NCBI RefSeq assembly: GCF_029531845.1
Contig: NZ_JAMBPV010000001.1
Coordinates: 372,001 to 436,000 of the forward strand
Length of the DNA stretch: 64,000 nucleotides
Direction of reading: 5' to 3'
Source: Staphylococcus equorum
GTDB taxonomy: Bacteria; Bacillota; Bacilli; Staphylococcales; Staphylococcaceae
The notes under the pieces were generated by a model. That model ran no database searches. It was not told where the DNA came from and saw only the letters and a program-made list of their open reading frames with translations. Positions 18,168 to 26,633 of the stretch are shown here, in pieces; positions within the stretch are counted from its first letter, which is position 1; the number at the start of each line of letters is the position of its first letter. Position numbers and translations under genes: made by a program.

Positions 18168-18792
18168 TAATTTTGCCTCCTTGTAATGACGCTATTTCTT
18201 GTTTTAGCCAAGTTGTAAATTGACTAGAAATATAATCGGTTGTTTTATTCTGCGCTGTGTATCCTAAAAGTGAACGGCCCGCGTGCATAAAGAGGGTGCC
18301 TTCTGTTGACACTCTATCTACATAGGTCACAACATGTCCGTTGCAAAATGTTAGATGTGTTTCGTGTTCAGGTTGCGTTTGGTAATAGCCTCTCGCAAAG
18401 AAACCAGCTACACCTTTATTAAATGTCATGTCGTCATTTTTGACGTTGGCATATATAGGAGAGTCACTGTTTGGATCTAGCGAATAATCACTGAAATGAT
18501 GAATGTGTTCAGGCATAAACAAAGCAGTTTTAGGCAAAAAAGGTTTAAATAAGTGTCCAAAAAAGACAATAATTTTTTTAGAGTTCAAATAATCATTTAT
18601 CAAACATTTATGACGATATAAATATTCTTGATCTACAAAATTAGAAATGATAATTGCATCAAATTTAAAAATGTCTAATTTGTGAAATTCATATTGAGGT
18701 ATATACTCTACAGTTATTTCTTTGTCTATATCATTTTCTTTGTTAATACCAAATGCATGCTCAGGGTCGATGTGACCAATTAAATAAGTCAT
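18160..18792 (-). CDS. Iron-locus protein type A, copy 1 (unknown)
   Basis: 210 aa from the ATG at 18792, preceded by AAAGGATG; a longer frame to 18876 has no binding site and would run toward the Fur box. Paralogue of the protein at 18970: shared FDxxIISNxxDxxYL, a helix then hydrophobic strand, GVxGFFxRGYxxTxPE, and YVDR...GT. The N-terminal half looks like a Rossmann-type glutamine-amidotransferase-like fold lacking a catalytic Cys elbow. First gene of a two-gene minus-strand operon (type A then B) that leaves the Fur box at 18887. Not recognised. Confidence 0.75.
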   Translation of the reverse strand: MTYLIGHIDPEHAFGINKENDIDKEITVEYIPQYEFHKLDIFKFDAIIISNFVDQEYLYRHKCLINDYLNSKKIIVFFGHLFKPFLPKTALFMPEHIHHFSDYSLDPNSDSPIYANVKNDDMTFNKGVAGFFARGYYQTQPEHETHLTFCNGHVVTYVDRVSTEGTLFMHAGRSLLGYTAQNKTTDYISSQFTTWLKQEIASLQGGKINE

Positions 18793-18886
18793 TAAAAACA
18801 TCCTTTTATAATTAATTTGTTTTCGAAATAACATTTTATGGTAATAATTAATTTTTAAATTTAAATTCAATTTCAAGGTTTTAATT

Positions 18887-18906
18887 GAAATTGATAATCA
18901 TTATCG
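18887..18906. promoter_or_regulatory. Fur box between divergent iron operons
   Basis: The 19 bases 18887-18905 match the classic Fur consensus at 17 positions by eye; the core TGATAATCATTATCG (18892-18906) matches the 7-1-7 form at 14 of 15. It sits 95 bases before the minus-strand start and 64 before the plus-strand start, so one site can repress both operons when iron is sufficient. Confidence 0.88.
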
Positions 18907-18969
18907 GTAAAATAGTTTATATATTATAAAATACGCATAAATATAAAATTTAGCAAGGGAAGTAGAAAA

Positions 18970-19593
18970 ATGAATGCAATCGCATATTTAGCAATAGACA
19001 TCCAATTTTCGAGACTTACAGAATTAGATCATCAAAGAGGACTCGTTTTTTTAAATGTATACGATTTACCAAACACTAATTTAAATACATTTGATGGCGT
19101 AATTATTTCAAACCATATTGATGAACCTTATCTTTTGGCACATGACGACATATTAACTGATTACATCAACCAAGGCGGAGTGATTTTCACATTAGTGGAG
19201 AAATCTTTACCTTGGTTGAATTGTGTGTCGAGTTGGGAAAGGTCCCCCATCCCATTAAAAGACCGAGCTTTAGAAGTGAAAGCAACGGATAATGGACTTT
19301 TTGAGAACATTAAAGTGAAAGATTTGGAATATAGACGAGGCGTGCGGGGTTTCTTTTCAAGAGGTTATTTTGAAACCGTTCCTGAGCAAGCCAAAGTGTT
19401 AATAACGGATCAAGAGCAAAAACCAATTGTTTATGTAGACCGAACACATAAAGGAACGATATATGCGGGTGCTGGCACTGATATGTATCGTATCTATACA
19501 TACGAAGACAACACTTCAAATCAAATGGGTCTACAGATGTTAAAAGCCATACGCACAGAAGCATCAAGAATTAGGGAGGATTATCAACATTGA
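18970..19593 (+). CDS. Iron-locus protein type A, copy 2 (unknown)
   Basis: 207 aa soluble protein, first gene of the plus-strand iron operon, with AAGGGAAG before the ATG. Shares with the copy at 18160 the FDGVIISNHIDEPYL strand-loop-helix, GVRGFFSRGYFETVPE and IVYVDRTHKGTI. The two copies are diverged, so the duplication is old. Its stop overlaps the TTG of the next gene. No signal peptide and no recognisable catalytic motif. It could act on, or bind, the iron compound after uptake, but that rests on context alone. Confidence 0.78.
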   Translation: MNAIAYLAIDIQFSRLTELDHQRGLVFLNVYDLPNTNLNTFDGVIISNHIDEPYLLAHDDILTDYINQGGVIFTLVEKSLPWLNCVSSWERSPIPLKDRALEVKATDNGLFENIKVKDLEYRRGVRGFFSRGYFETVPEQAKVLITDQEQKPIVYVDRTHKGTIYAGAGTDMYRIYTYEDNTSNQMGLQMLKAIRTEASRIREDYQH

Positions 19594-20195
19594 ATATTGC
19601 TTTAATCGTTAATGGGACACCATATCAGAATAGGTTTTTAGAAGAGCAAGAATTTAAATATTTATATAATGACGTCATACATATTAGAACATTAAATACA
19701 TATGATTTAAGTTGCTATGACACGGTTTTACTATCGTGTCGGTTAGATATTCAGTTATTAAAAAAACATAGACAGTTATTTTTAAATTTTTTAAAACAAG
19801 GTAAGCGTCTAGTGATTTTTGGAGAAGTATTAGATCAGTGGTTTCCTCACATACATTGGGAAGATTCTGAAGTGAATTTCAGTTGGTGGGTTCGACCCAA
19901 CGGCGACCTCCCGTTAAACCCTGATTATCAAACACATAGTTTATATGAACACTTGAAAGTGGATGATATGAAGTGGCATTATCACGGCACGTTCGATCCA
20001 CCAAATGGCGCGAAATCACTATTAAATACACCAGATGGAAGATCTATTTTTTATATTGATGATGTTAATTTCAATGGCGAGTTAATCGTAACTTCGTTAG
20101 ATCCAATGTTTCATATTGGACTTGGATTTATTAATCAAGCTAAGCCGTTTTTACATGGTTTAGGACAATGGCTAAGAACAGGAGATAATCAATAA
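19590..20195 (+). CDS. Iron-locus protein type B, copy 2 (unknown)
   Basis: 201 aa. Starts with TTG at 19590, overlapping the upstream stop (TTGA), with GGGAGG at 19573-19578. Homologous to the protein at 17565: FSWWV patch, HSLYEHLKVDD, WHYHGTFDPPNGA, and TSLDPMFHIG. The last base is shared with the ATG of the lipoprotein gene, so the proteins are made in fixed ratio with the transporter. Soluble, function unknown. Confidence 0.78.
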   Translation: MNIALIVNGTPYQNRFLEEQEFKYLYNDVIHIRTLNTYDLSCYDTVLLSCRLDIQLLKKHRQLFLNFLKQGKRLVIFGEVLDQWFPHIHWEDSEVNFSWWVRPNGDLPLNPDYQTHSLYEHLKVDDMKWHYHGTFDPPNGAKSLLNTPDGRSIFYIDDVNFNGELIVTSLDPMFHIGLGFINQAKPFLHGLGQWLRTGDNQ

Positions 20196-21328
20196 TGAAG
20201 CAAAAATATAGTGCCATAGCTGGAATTGTATTATCAGCTACATTACTTACAGCATGTAATTCAAATACGACAGTTACGAATTCAGAGGATAAGGAATTAA
20301 CGAAAGAAGAAAAAATAGTTAAAGACCAAACGAACCGAGAAGTGAAAATTAAAAAAGATCCAGACAGTATTGTAGTAGGAGGCATCTTACCGTACTTTTC
20401 TACTTGGTTTGTAGGAACGAATTCTACGAAAGAAATTAAAGGCATACATCCTAATGCGTATAACGCTGCAGAAAATTCTATACTTTCTAAAATATCGCCT
20501 GATATTAAAAAAGCATCTACAGAGTTTGTGAAAAATGGAGATGTGAATATAGAAGAATTATCTAAAATCAATCCAGATGTTTATTTTGAAAATGCTACTG
20601 AAAAGAAAACCTTAGATAAAGTTGCAGAGAGTGGCATACCAACCATGGGACTAGAAACAATCAAGGTAGAAGACGCTGATCCTTTAGCTACGTTTAACAG
20701 CTGGTTAAAAGTCACTTCAGATGTTAAAGGTGGTAAGACGAGCGATAGAACTGAGAAATTCATGAAAGAGGGAGAAAAGTCTCAAAAAATGATTGATGAT
20801 GGCCTAAAAGACACGAAAAAATCAGAGAAACCCAAAGTTCTATTCTTACATCAACACACAGATAACTCTATTGTTGTTGGTGGCGGTAATTTCTTTAGTG
20901 AAAAATGGACAGAAGCAACTGGTGGTATTGATGTTGTTGGTGATGATGGCGTCGATGGTCAAAAAGAAGTTAATATGGAGCAAATTTATAAATGGAATCC
21001 AGACAAAATCTATATTACGAACTTCACTGAGACTCAACCTAATGATTTATTGAAAAACAAAGTGTCTGGTCAAGATTGGAGTCAGGTAAAAGCAGTTAAA
21101 GACAAAGCGGTCTATAAGGTGCCTTTAGGTATCTATCGTTGGTTCCCACCAAACGGAGATGCACCGTTAATGCTTAAATGGATGGCGCAACATAATCACC
21201 CAGATAAATTCAACTATGACATGAAAGATGAAATCAAATCATATTACCAAGATTTTTACGACTATAAATTATCAGACGAAGATGTTGAGTCTATTTTACA
21301 TCCTTCATCTGATGCTGCGAAGTATTAA
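20195..21328 (+). CDS. Iron-compound ABC transporter substrate-binding lipoprotein
   Basis: 377 aa. Signal peptide with lipobox LLTAC (lipidated Cys21). The remainder is a class III (TroA/FepB-like) solute-binding protein: VVGGILPYFSTWFVGT at the first lobe, a long helical linker, and YRWFPPNGDAPLMLKWMA near the end of the second lobe, a motif seen in binding proteins paired with FecCD permeases. It captures a ferric-siderophore, heme or corrinoid-type ligand outside the cell; the ligand cannot be told, though a Fur box upstream argues for iron. Coupled by overlap with the type B gene and 11 bases before the permease. Confidence 0.9.
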   Translation: MKQKYSAIAGIVLSATLLTACNSNTTVTNSEDKELTKEEKIVKDQTNREVKIKKDPDSIVVGGILPYFSTWFVGTNSTKEIKGIHPNAYNAAENSILSKISPDIKKASTEFVKNGDVNIEELSKINPDVYFENATEKKTLDKVAESGIPTMGLETIKVEDADPLATFNSWLKVTSDVKGGKTSDRTEKFMKEGEKSQKMIDDGLKDTKKSEKPKVLFLHQHTDNSIVVGGGNFFSEKWTEATGGIDVVGDDGVDGQKEVNMEQIYKWNPDKIYITNFTETQPNDLLKNKVSGQDWSQVKAVKDKAVYKVPLGIYRWFPPNGDAPLMLKWMAQHNHPDKFNYDMKDEIKSYYQDFYDYKLSDEDVESILHPSSDAAKY

Positions 21329-21339
21329 GGAGTTAACTA

Positions 21340-22338
21340 ATGAAGAAATCAAAAATATTATTATTAATTGTTTTACCACTTGTGGTAGCAATTATTTCAC
21401 TCGGTGTAGGAAGAGTTTTTATAGATCCTATAACAATTATTAAAATTTTAACATCACAAATTATTCCTATAGAAGAAACCTGGGCGCCAGTACAAGAAAC
21501 AGTTGTGATGAATGTTCGTTTTCCAAGAATATTATTAGCCTTATTAATAGGGGGCGGATTGTCTATTTCTGGTGCGAGTTTCCAAGGCATGTTTGGCAAC
21601 CCTTTAGTTTCGCCAGATATACTTGGTGTTTCGGCAGGAGCTGGATTTGGAGCTTCCCTAGGTATATTGTTTTTTGGTAACACATTTGGCGCACAAATAT
21701 TGGCTTTAGCATTTGGATTATTGGCGATACTGTTTACATTCTTTGTAGCAGGAAATCAAAAAAATTCTCCAATCTTTATGTTTGTACTCGCAGGTGTCAT
21801 TACATCAGCACTATTTAACGCACTTATTTCATTAATGAAGTTCGTAGCTGATCCAGAAGAGAAATTACCTGCAATTACGTATTGGTTAATGGGAAGTCTA
21901 GGAACTGCAACTTATAAAGATTTATATGTTGCAGCGCCGATTATCATCATAGGTGTGCTCATACTATATACACTAAGGTGGCGACTCAATTTACTCACGT
22001 TACCAGAAGATGAAGCTAAATCTATGGGGATTCCTGTTGTAGCTTTAAAATGGGCAATCATTGCAGGTGCGACTATAATCACAGCAGCTACGGTAGCTGT
22101 AGCAGGTATAGTAGGATGGGTTGGTTTAATCATTCCGCATATTGCACGTATGTTTGTAGGTAACAATAATCAATATGTGTTGCCTGTGTCACTCGCTATT
22201 GGTAGTACGTATCTGTTAATTATTGATAATTTGGCTAGAAGTTTAACAGCTACTGAAATTCCATTATCTATCTTAACTGCAATTATTGGCGCACCATTTT
22301 TTGCATACTTATTACGCCGTATGGGAGGTTCGTGGTAA
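21340..22338 (+). CDS. FecCD-family ABC transporter permease
   Basis: 332 aa with about nine or ten membrane helices. Conserved FecCD stretches are visible: RFPRILLALLIGGGLSISGA near residue 50, NPLVSPDILGVSAGAGFGA, and the coupling region VGWVGLIIPHIARM followed by a C-terminal helix pair. Only one permease gene is present, so it would form a homodimer. The stop overlaps the ATG of the ATPase (TAATG). Confidence 0.93.
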   Translation: MKKSKILLLIVLPLVVAIISLGVGRVFIDPITIIKILTSQIIPIEETWAPVQETVVMNVRFPRILLALLIGGGLSISGASFQGMFGNPLVSPDILGVSAGAGFGASLGILFFGNTFGAQILALAFGLLAILFTFFVAGNQKNSPIFMFVLAGVITSALFNALISLMKFVADPEEKLPAITYWLMGSLGTATYKDLYVAAPIIIIGVLILYTLRWRLNLLTLPEDEAKSMGIPVVALKWAIIAGATIITAATVAVAGIVGWVGLIIPHIARMFVGNNNQYVLPVSLAIGSTYLLIIDNLARSLTATEIPLSILTAIIGAPFFAYLLRRMGGSW

Positions 22339-23147
22339 TGCATTTAGAAGTAAAAGAAGGCAACTTTCATTATAAAAACAAACCTTATTTATATAAAGAA
22401 AATGTGAGTTTTAAATTGGCTCCTGGCGAGGTCTTATCGATTTTAGGCCCTAATGGCGCAGGAAAAACAACATTGTTAAAATGTATTATTGGACTGTTAG
22501 ATTGGACGGATGGCGAAACGTTTATCGATGATGTCTCGTTAAATGGCCTGAAGAAAAAAGAACTATGGAAGAAGATTGGTTATGTGCCACAAGCTCAAAA
22601 AATGACTTTTGGTTACACGCTTTTAGAACTTGTGATTATGGGAAGAGCACCATTTATAAGTACTTTAGCACAACCTTCAAAAAAGGATGAAGCGGCTGCA
22701 ATTGGAGCACTAGAAACAGTAGGAATTAGCCATTTGGCCAATCAGTCATGTAATGAAGTTAGTGGCGGAGAATTACAATTAGCACTCATCGCAAGAACAC
22801 TTGTATCAGGTCCTGAATTATTAATACTGGATGAGCCAGAATCTCATTTAGATATTCAAAAACAAATTACGATTTTACAAACCATACGTAAGCTGTCTAA
22901 AGAACAGGGGATATCGTGCATTATTAATACACATTATCCAAACCATGCGTTTTATCTATCAGATAATGTGATTATTACTGGAAAAGAAAAAGGCATCGTC
23001 TTTGGTGAAACAACTGAAGTAATGACTGAACAAAGAATGAAACAATTCTTCGATGTTGATTTAAAGAGACTATATTATGAAGATGAAGAAGTACAACTTG
23101 AAACGATGGTTCCTAAAGATTTAGGAATCCAAAAAAACAAGATTTAA
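22338..23147 (+). CDS. ABC transporter ATP-binding protein, siderophore type
   Basis: 269 aa from the ATG at 22338, nine bases after GGGAGG; a GTG at 22332 is rejected. Walker A GPNGAGKT, Q-loop YVPQAQKM, signature NEVSGGELQLA and Walker B LLILDEPESHLD are intact, with the FepC-like helical layout. Energises the FecCD permease. Last gene of the plus-strand Fur-box operon, closed by the terminator at 23179. Confidence 0.93.
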   Translation: MHLEVKEGNFHYKNKPYLYKENVSFKLAPGEVLSILGPNGAGKTTLLKCIIGLLDWTDGETFIDDVSLNGLKKKELWKKIGYVPQAQKMTFGYTLLELVIMGRAPFISTLAQPSKKDEAAAIGALETVGISHLANQSCNEVSGGELQLALIARTLVSGPELLILDEPESHLDIQKQITILQTIRKLSKEQGISCIINTHYPNHAFYLSDNVIITGKEKGIVFGETTEVMTEQRMKQFFDVDLKRLYYEDEEVQLETMVPKDLGIQKNKI

Positions 23148-23178
23148 GAACAGAAATCATCATAACAATTCAGTATAC

Positions 23179-23217
23179 AAAAAAGCCCCATTCTATAACT
23201 TTAGAATGGGGCTTTTT
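23179..23217. terminator. Bidirectional terminator
   Basis: AAAAAAGCCCCATTCTA / TAGAATGGGGCTTTTTT, perfect stem with A and T flanks, between the iron operon and the convergent regulator. Confidence 0.93.
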
Positions 23218-23222
23218 TGTTA

Positions 23223-23603
23223 TTAACTCGGTTTGGGTATATCGACAAAATCTTGTTGTGCTAATGATACTGTTTCCCCTTGTTGGTGCATTTTTTCAAT
23301 ATGGAACTCTCCCCAATAACAAAGTGAAGAAAGTAATTCTCCTAGTGTTTGACCATAAGTTGATAATTCGTATTCAACTTTAGGCGGGATTTGATCATAT
23401 ACGATACGGTTGATGATGCCGTCATGCTCTAGTTCACGTAATTGCTGTGTTAACATTTTTTGAGTAATCGTTGGAATGGCACGTTTTAATGCAGATGTAC
23501 GCATCAACCCGTTATTTTGTAAATGACACAAGATGACAGGTTTCCATTTTCCGCCGATGACATCAATAGTTGCTTCGACGCCAATATTATAAGATTTGCT
23601 CAT
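23223..23603 (-). CDS. HxlR-family transcriptional regulator
   Basis: 126 aa winged-helix protein: DVIGGKWKPVILCHL, ITQKMLTQQLRELEHDGIINR and VEYELSTYGQTL are the HxlR family stretches. Start ATG has AGGAGG close by. It is divergent from a drug-efflux-type MFS gene, the standard arrangement for a local repressor. Such proteins often sense electrophiles such as aldehydes or quinones; no conserved sensing Cys near the N-terminus is seen here (one Cys lies in ILCHL). Confidence 0.88.
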   Translation of the reverse strand: MSKSYNIGVEATIDVIGGKWKPVILCHLQNNGLMRTSALKRAIPTITQKMLTQQLRELEHDGIINRIVYDQIPPKVEYELSTYGQTLGELLSSLCYWGEFHIEKMHQQGETVSLAQQDFVDIPKPS

Positions 23604-23621
23604 TTAATTACCTCCTTATAG

Positions 23622-23654
23622 GTACTCAAAGGTGCCTATAGTACTTTAAAGTGC
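23622..23654. promoter_or_regulatory. Direct-repeat operator for the HxlR/MFS pair
   Basis: GTACTCAAAGGTGC (23622-23635) and GTACTTTAAAGTGC (23641-23654) are direct repeats with two mismatches, 19 bases apart (about two helical turns), immediately before the regulator start and upstream of the transporter. Similar GTAC-centred repeats bind HxlR proteins. Confidence 0.55.
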
Positions 23655-23724
23655 GTACTTCCGCTTTTGATACGTGTAGTTTATATTAACACATACACAA
23701 AACAAGAAGGAGTCAAAAAACATT

Positions 23725-24906
23725 ATGAGAAAAAACAAATTTGCTATATTAGCGTTAGCAATGTCTGCCTTTGCAATTGGAATGACTGAATTTATTAGCG
23801 TAGGTCTATTGCCGCTCATTAAAGATGCGTTTGATACTACGATATCATTAGCAGGATTAACTGTATCTTTGTATGCTGTGGGGGTAACAATAGGAGCACC
23901 TGTACTAACACCACTGACAAATAAAATGAAACGGAAGCATTTACTATTAATGATTATGCTTATTTTCATTGTTGCGAATACACTTGCTGCCTTTGCTACC
24001 ACGTTTAGTATGTTGCTAGCAATGCGTGTACTATCGGCATTAATGCACGGAGTGTTTATGTCTATCGCCACAGCAATCGCAAGTGATTTGGTAACACCTG
24101 ATAAGCGTGCAAGCGCGATTGCAATGATGTTTACAGGTTTAACCGTTGCTACGATTACAGGTGTACCATTAGGAACATGGATTGGTCAGCACTTTGGTTG
24201 GGAAGCCTCGTTTATTACGATTGCTGTGATTGGATTACTCAGTTTAATCATTAATATATTTGCAGTGCCGAGTAATTTGAAAGAATATGATCAGGCATCG
24301 GTAAAGGAACAATTAAAAGTATTTAAAAACAAATCATTAATGATGGTTTATTTCATTACTGCACTCGGTTACGGTGGCACTTTTGTAGTTTACACGTACC
24401 TGACTAGTATACTTACAGATATTTTGAATTATAGTGATGAAGCGGTGGTGATACTGCTTGTGATATATGGCGTAATGGTTGCTATTGGCAATACACTTGG
24501 AGGTAAATTAACAAATAATAAGCCAACAAAAGTACTTATATGGATATTTTTAATTCAAGCGCTTGTTTTATTGCTCTTAGGTCTAACTATGACACATTAT
24601 TTCTTGGGTACGATAGCTATACTTATTATGGGTCTTTTCGCGTTTATGAATGTTCCAGGCCTACAATTGATTGTGGTACTTTTTGCAGAACGTAAAAATA
24701 AGGCGACGACTAACTTTGCTTCTAGTTTAAACATTGCTGCTTTCAACATCGGCATCACATTAGGAGCGGTAATCGGAGGATACGTACTCAATCATTTTTC
24801 TCTTGCAGTGACACCATATTTTGGCTTTGCCATGGTGATGATCGCTAGTATCATGATGTATATCGTTTATAAAAATGAGACAGAAGTACAAGTAGGCATA
24901 CTATAA
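23725..24906 (+). CDS. MFS transporter, DHA1 (AraJ/YdhP-like)
   Basis: 393 aa with twelve membrane helices. N-terminal GMTEFISVGLLP is the mark of the AraJ/YdhP/NepI efflux group; motif A region is LTNKMKRKHLL and motif C-like GLTVATITGVPLGTWIG is visible. These proteins export sugars, nucleosides or drugs. GAAGGAG site ahead of ATG. Divergent from the HxlR regulator and probably induced through the repeats at 23622. Confidence 0.9.
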   Translation: MRKNKFAILALAMSAFAIGMTEFISVGLLPLIKDAFDTTISLAGLTVSLYAVGVTIGAPVLTPLTNKMKRKHLLLMIMLIFIVANTLAAFATTFSMLLAMRVLSALMHGVFMSIATAIASDLVTPDKRASAIAMMFTGLTVATITGVPLGTWIGQHFGWEASFITIAVIGLLSLIINIFAVPSNLKEYDQASVKEQLKVFKNKSLMMVYFITALGYGGTFVVYTYLTSILTDILNYSDEAVVILLVIYGVMVAIGNTLGGKLTNNKPTKVLIWIFLIQALVLLLLGLTMTHYFLGTIAILIMGLFAFMNVPGLQLIVVLFAERKNKATTNFASSLNIAAFNIGITLGAVIGGYVLNHFSLAVTPYFGFAMVMIASIMMYIVYKNETEVQVGIL

Positions 24907-25086
24907 AAATTTGTAGATGCCACTTTTAAAAAATAGCGTGATGAGATAAATGAAAATGACTTAATTATATATTTAAAAATGTAAAATTCCATAAAACAGT
25001 AATTAATTTTTGTATTAACAGCTTTTAAGATTTAAACTTTTAAAATGATTAAAATTTTTAAAACAAATCGAAAGAAGTGAATATTT

Positions 25087-26283
25087 ATGAATACAAAAGA
25101 AGTATTATTTGAAAAGCTGGAAGCCAAGGAATCTGAGATGATTCAACATCGTCGTTACTTACATCAACATCCGGAGTTGTCATTTCAAGAGGATGCTACA
25201 GCACAATATATTAAAGATTTTTACAAAAATAAAGATGTGACAGTTACTCAACCTGTTCTAGGAAGTAATGCAATTATCGTAGAAATCAAAGGACAACAAC
25301 CTGGCAATATAATAGGATTACGAGCTGATTTTGATGCGTTACCAATACAAGAAGAGGTAGATGTACCCTTTAAATCAATAAATGAAGGTGTTATGCACGC
25401 ATGTGGTCATGATGCACATACAGCGTATTTGTTAGGATTAGCAGACGCACTAATTGAAATGAAAAACGAACTTCCAGGTACAGTTAAAATTATTCATCAA
25501 CATGCTGAAGAAATGCCTCCCGGCGGCGCACAACAAGTGATGCAATCAGGTGCGTTAAATGATTTAGATGAGATATATGGTATCCATGTAGCACCTGTCG
25601 CTGGTACAGAGGTGATTGGATACAATAAAGGTAATGCTTTCGCTGGTAGTTCTACATTTACTTTAACGATAAATGGTTTAGGTGGCCATGCTGCTAGTCC
25701 TCATAAAACACATGATGCTCTGATTGCAGGAACTAATTTTGTAAACACACTCCAAACAATAGTGTCTAGACGTATCGATCCTTCAGAAATGGGTGTGATT
25801 ACTGTTGGTGCGTTTGATGCACCTGGTGGAGCGAATATTATACAAGACAAAGTAACAATCAAAGGAACAGCACGTTATCTTAATGATGACTTAGAACAAT
25901 TTATGTATGAAGAGATTGAGAAAGTCGCAAAAAGTGTAGCAGTAGGTTTTGATATTACGTATGATTTAGATTACCAATTTGGTTATCCTGTGCTTTACAA
26001 TCATCCCGCACAAACAGAACAAGTAGTAGATATTCTCACAGCAAGTAAAGGTGACTATTTTGAACATCTTGTAGAAATACCAGCAGTTTCAGGATCTGAA
26101 GATTTTGCGTATTATTTAAAAGAAATACCAGGTGCCTTTTTCATCGTTGGCTGTAAACCAGAGCACAGTGAAACGCCATATATGAATCACCACCCTAAAT
26201 TTGAAGTGAATGAAGATGCATTATTAGTTGCAGCAAAAGCAGTAGGTGAAATTGCAATTAACAGACTTTCTGCCACAGATTAA
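25087..26283 (+). CDS. M20 family amidohydrolase
   Basis: 398 aa, cytosolic. The metal-site motifs are in place: GLRADFDALP, MHACGHDAHT, HQHAEEMPPGGA (Glu-Glu base), and HHPKFEVNEDAL at the C-terminus; a lid domain lies around residues 185-295. It belongs to the N-acyl-amino-acid/hippurate/N-acetyl-diaminopimelate amidohydrolase branch (AmhX/HipO/YxeP). The natural substrate is uncertain. AGAAGTGA binding site. Monocistronic by spacing. Confidence 0.87.
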   Translation: MNTKEVLFEKLEAKESEMIQHRRYLHQHPELSFQEDATAQYIKDFYKNKDVTVTQPVLGSNAIIVEIKGQQPGNIIGLRADFDALPIQEEVDVPFKSINEGVMHACGHDAHTAYLLGLADALIEMKNELPGTVKIIHQHAEEMPPGGAQQVMQSGALNDLDEIYGIHVAPVAGTEVIGYNKGNAFAGSSTFTLTINGLGGHAASPHKTHDALIAGTNFVNTLQTIVSRRIDPSEMGVITVGAFDAPGGANIIQDKVTIKGTARYLNDDLEQFMYEEIEKVAKSVAVGFDITYDLDYQFGYPVLYNHPAQTEQVVDILTASKGDYFEHLVEIPAVSGSEDFAYYLKEIPGAFFIVGCKPEHSETPYMNHHPKFEVNEDALLVAAKAVGEIAINRLSATD

Positions 26284-26292
26284 TCTTTGAAA

Positions 26293-26499
26293 AGTGATAA
26301 TGTAACTATTTTATCTATATTACTCACAATCATTGGTACATGGATAAGTGCTGGAACAGTAAATTTAGAAATTTTTCAAACTTTCTTATATACGTAGCCT
26401 CGTAACTTTTTTATTGCATTTTGGATTGAACTACTCGTAGCACAATCGATAGCGAGATTTGCAATGAAAACACTATATGCTAAAAAAGCGAATAGTTAA
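26293..26499 (+). pseudogene. DUF2798-like membrane protein remnant
   Basis: One frame reads LTIIGTWISAGTV, then an in-frame TAG at 26395, then FFIAFWIELLVAQSIARFAM to a stop at 26497. The second half has the FWxELLVAxxIAR pattern of the DUF2798 small membrane proteins. There is no start and the N-terminal part is gone, so this is a broken gene. Confidence 0.55.
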
Positions 26500-26540
26500 C
26501 AAAGCATCTTTATCAATCGAAGTTAATCTATTAGAACATA

Positions 26541-26597
26541 AAAAACACTTTCGAAAGCATTCATATTTAAATGAATGTAACGAAAGTGTTTTTTTAT
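26541..26597. terminator. Bidirectional terminator
   Basis: AAAAAACACTTTCG.. / ..CGAAAGTGTTTTTT with an inner GCATTCAT/ATGAATGT helix; it lies at the 3' side of the minus-strand efflux gene. Confidence 0.85.
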
Positions 26598-26633
26598 TAT
26601 CTATTATAATGAAGTTTTTAATCAATTATCTAA

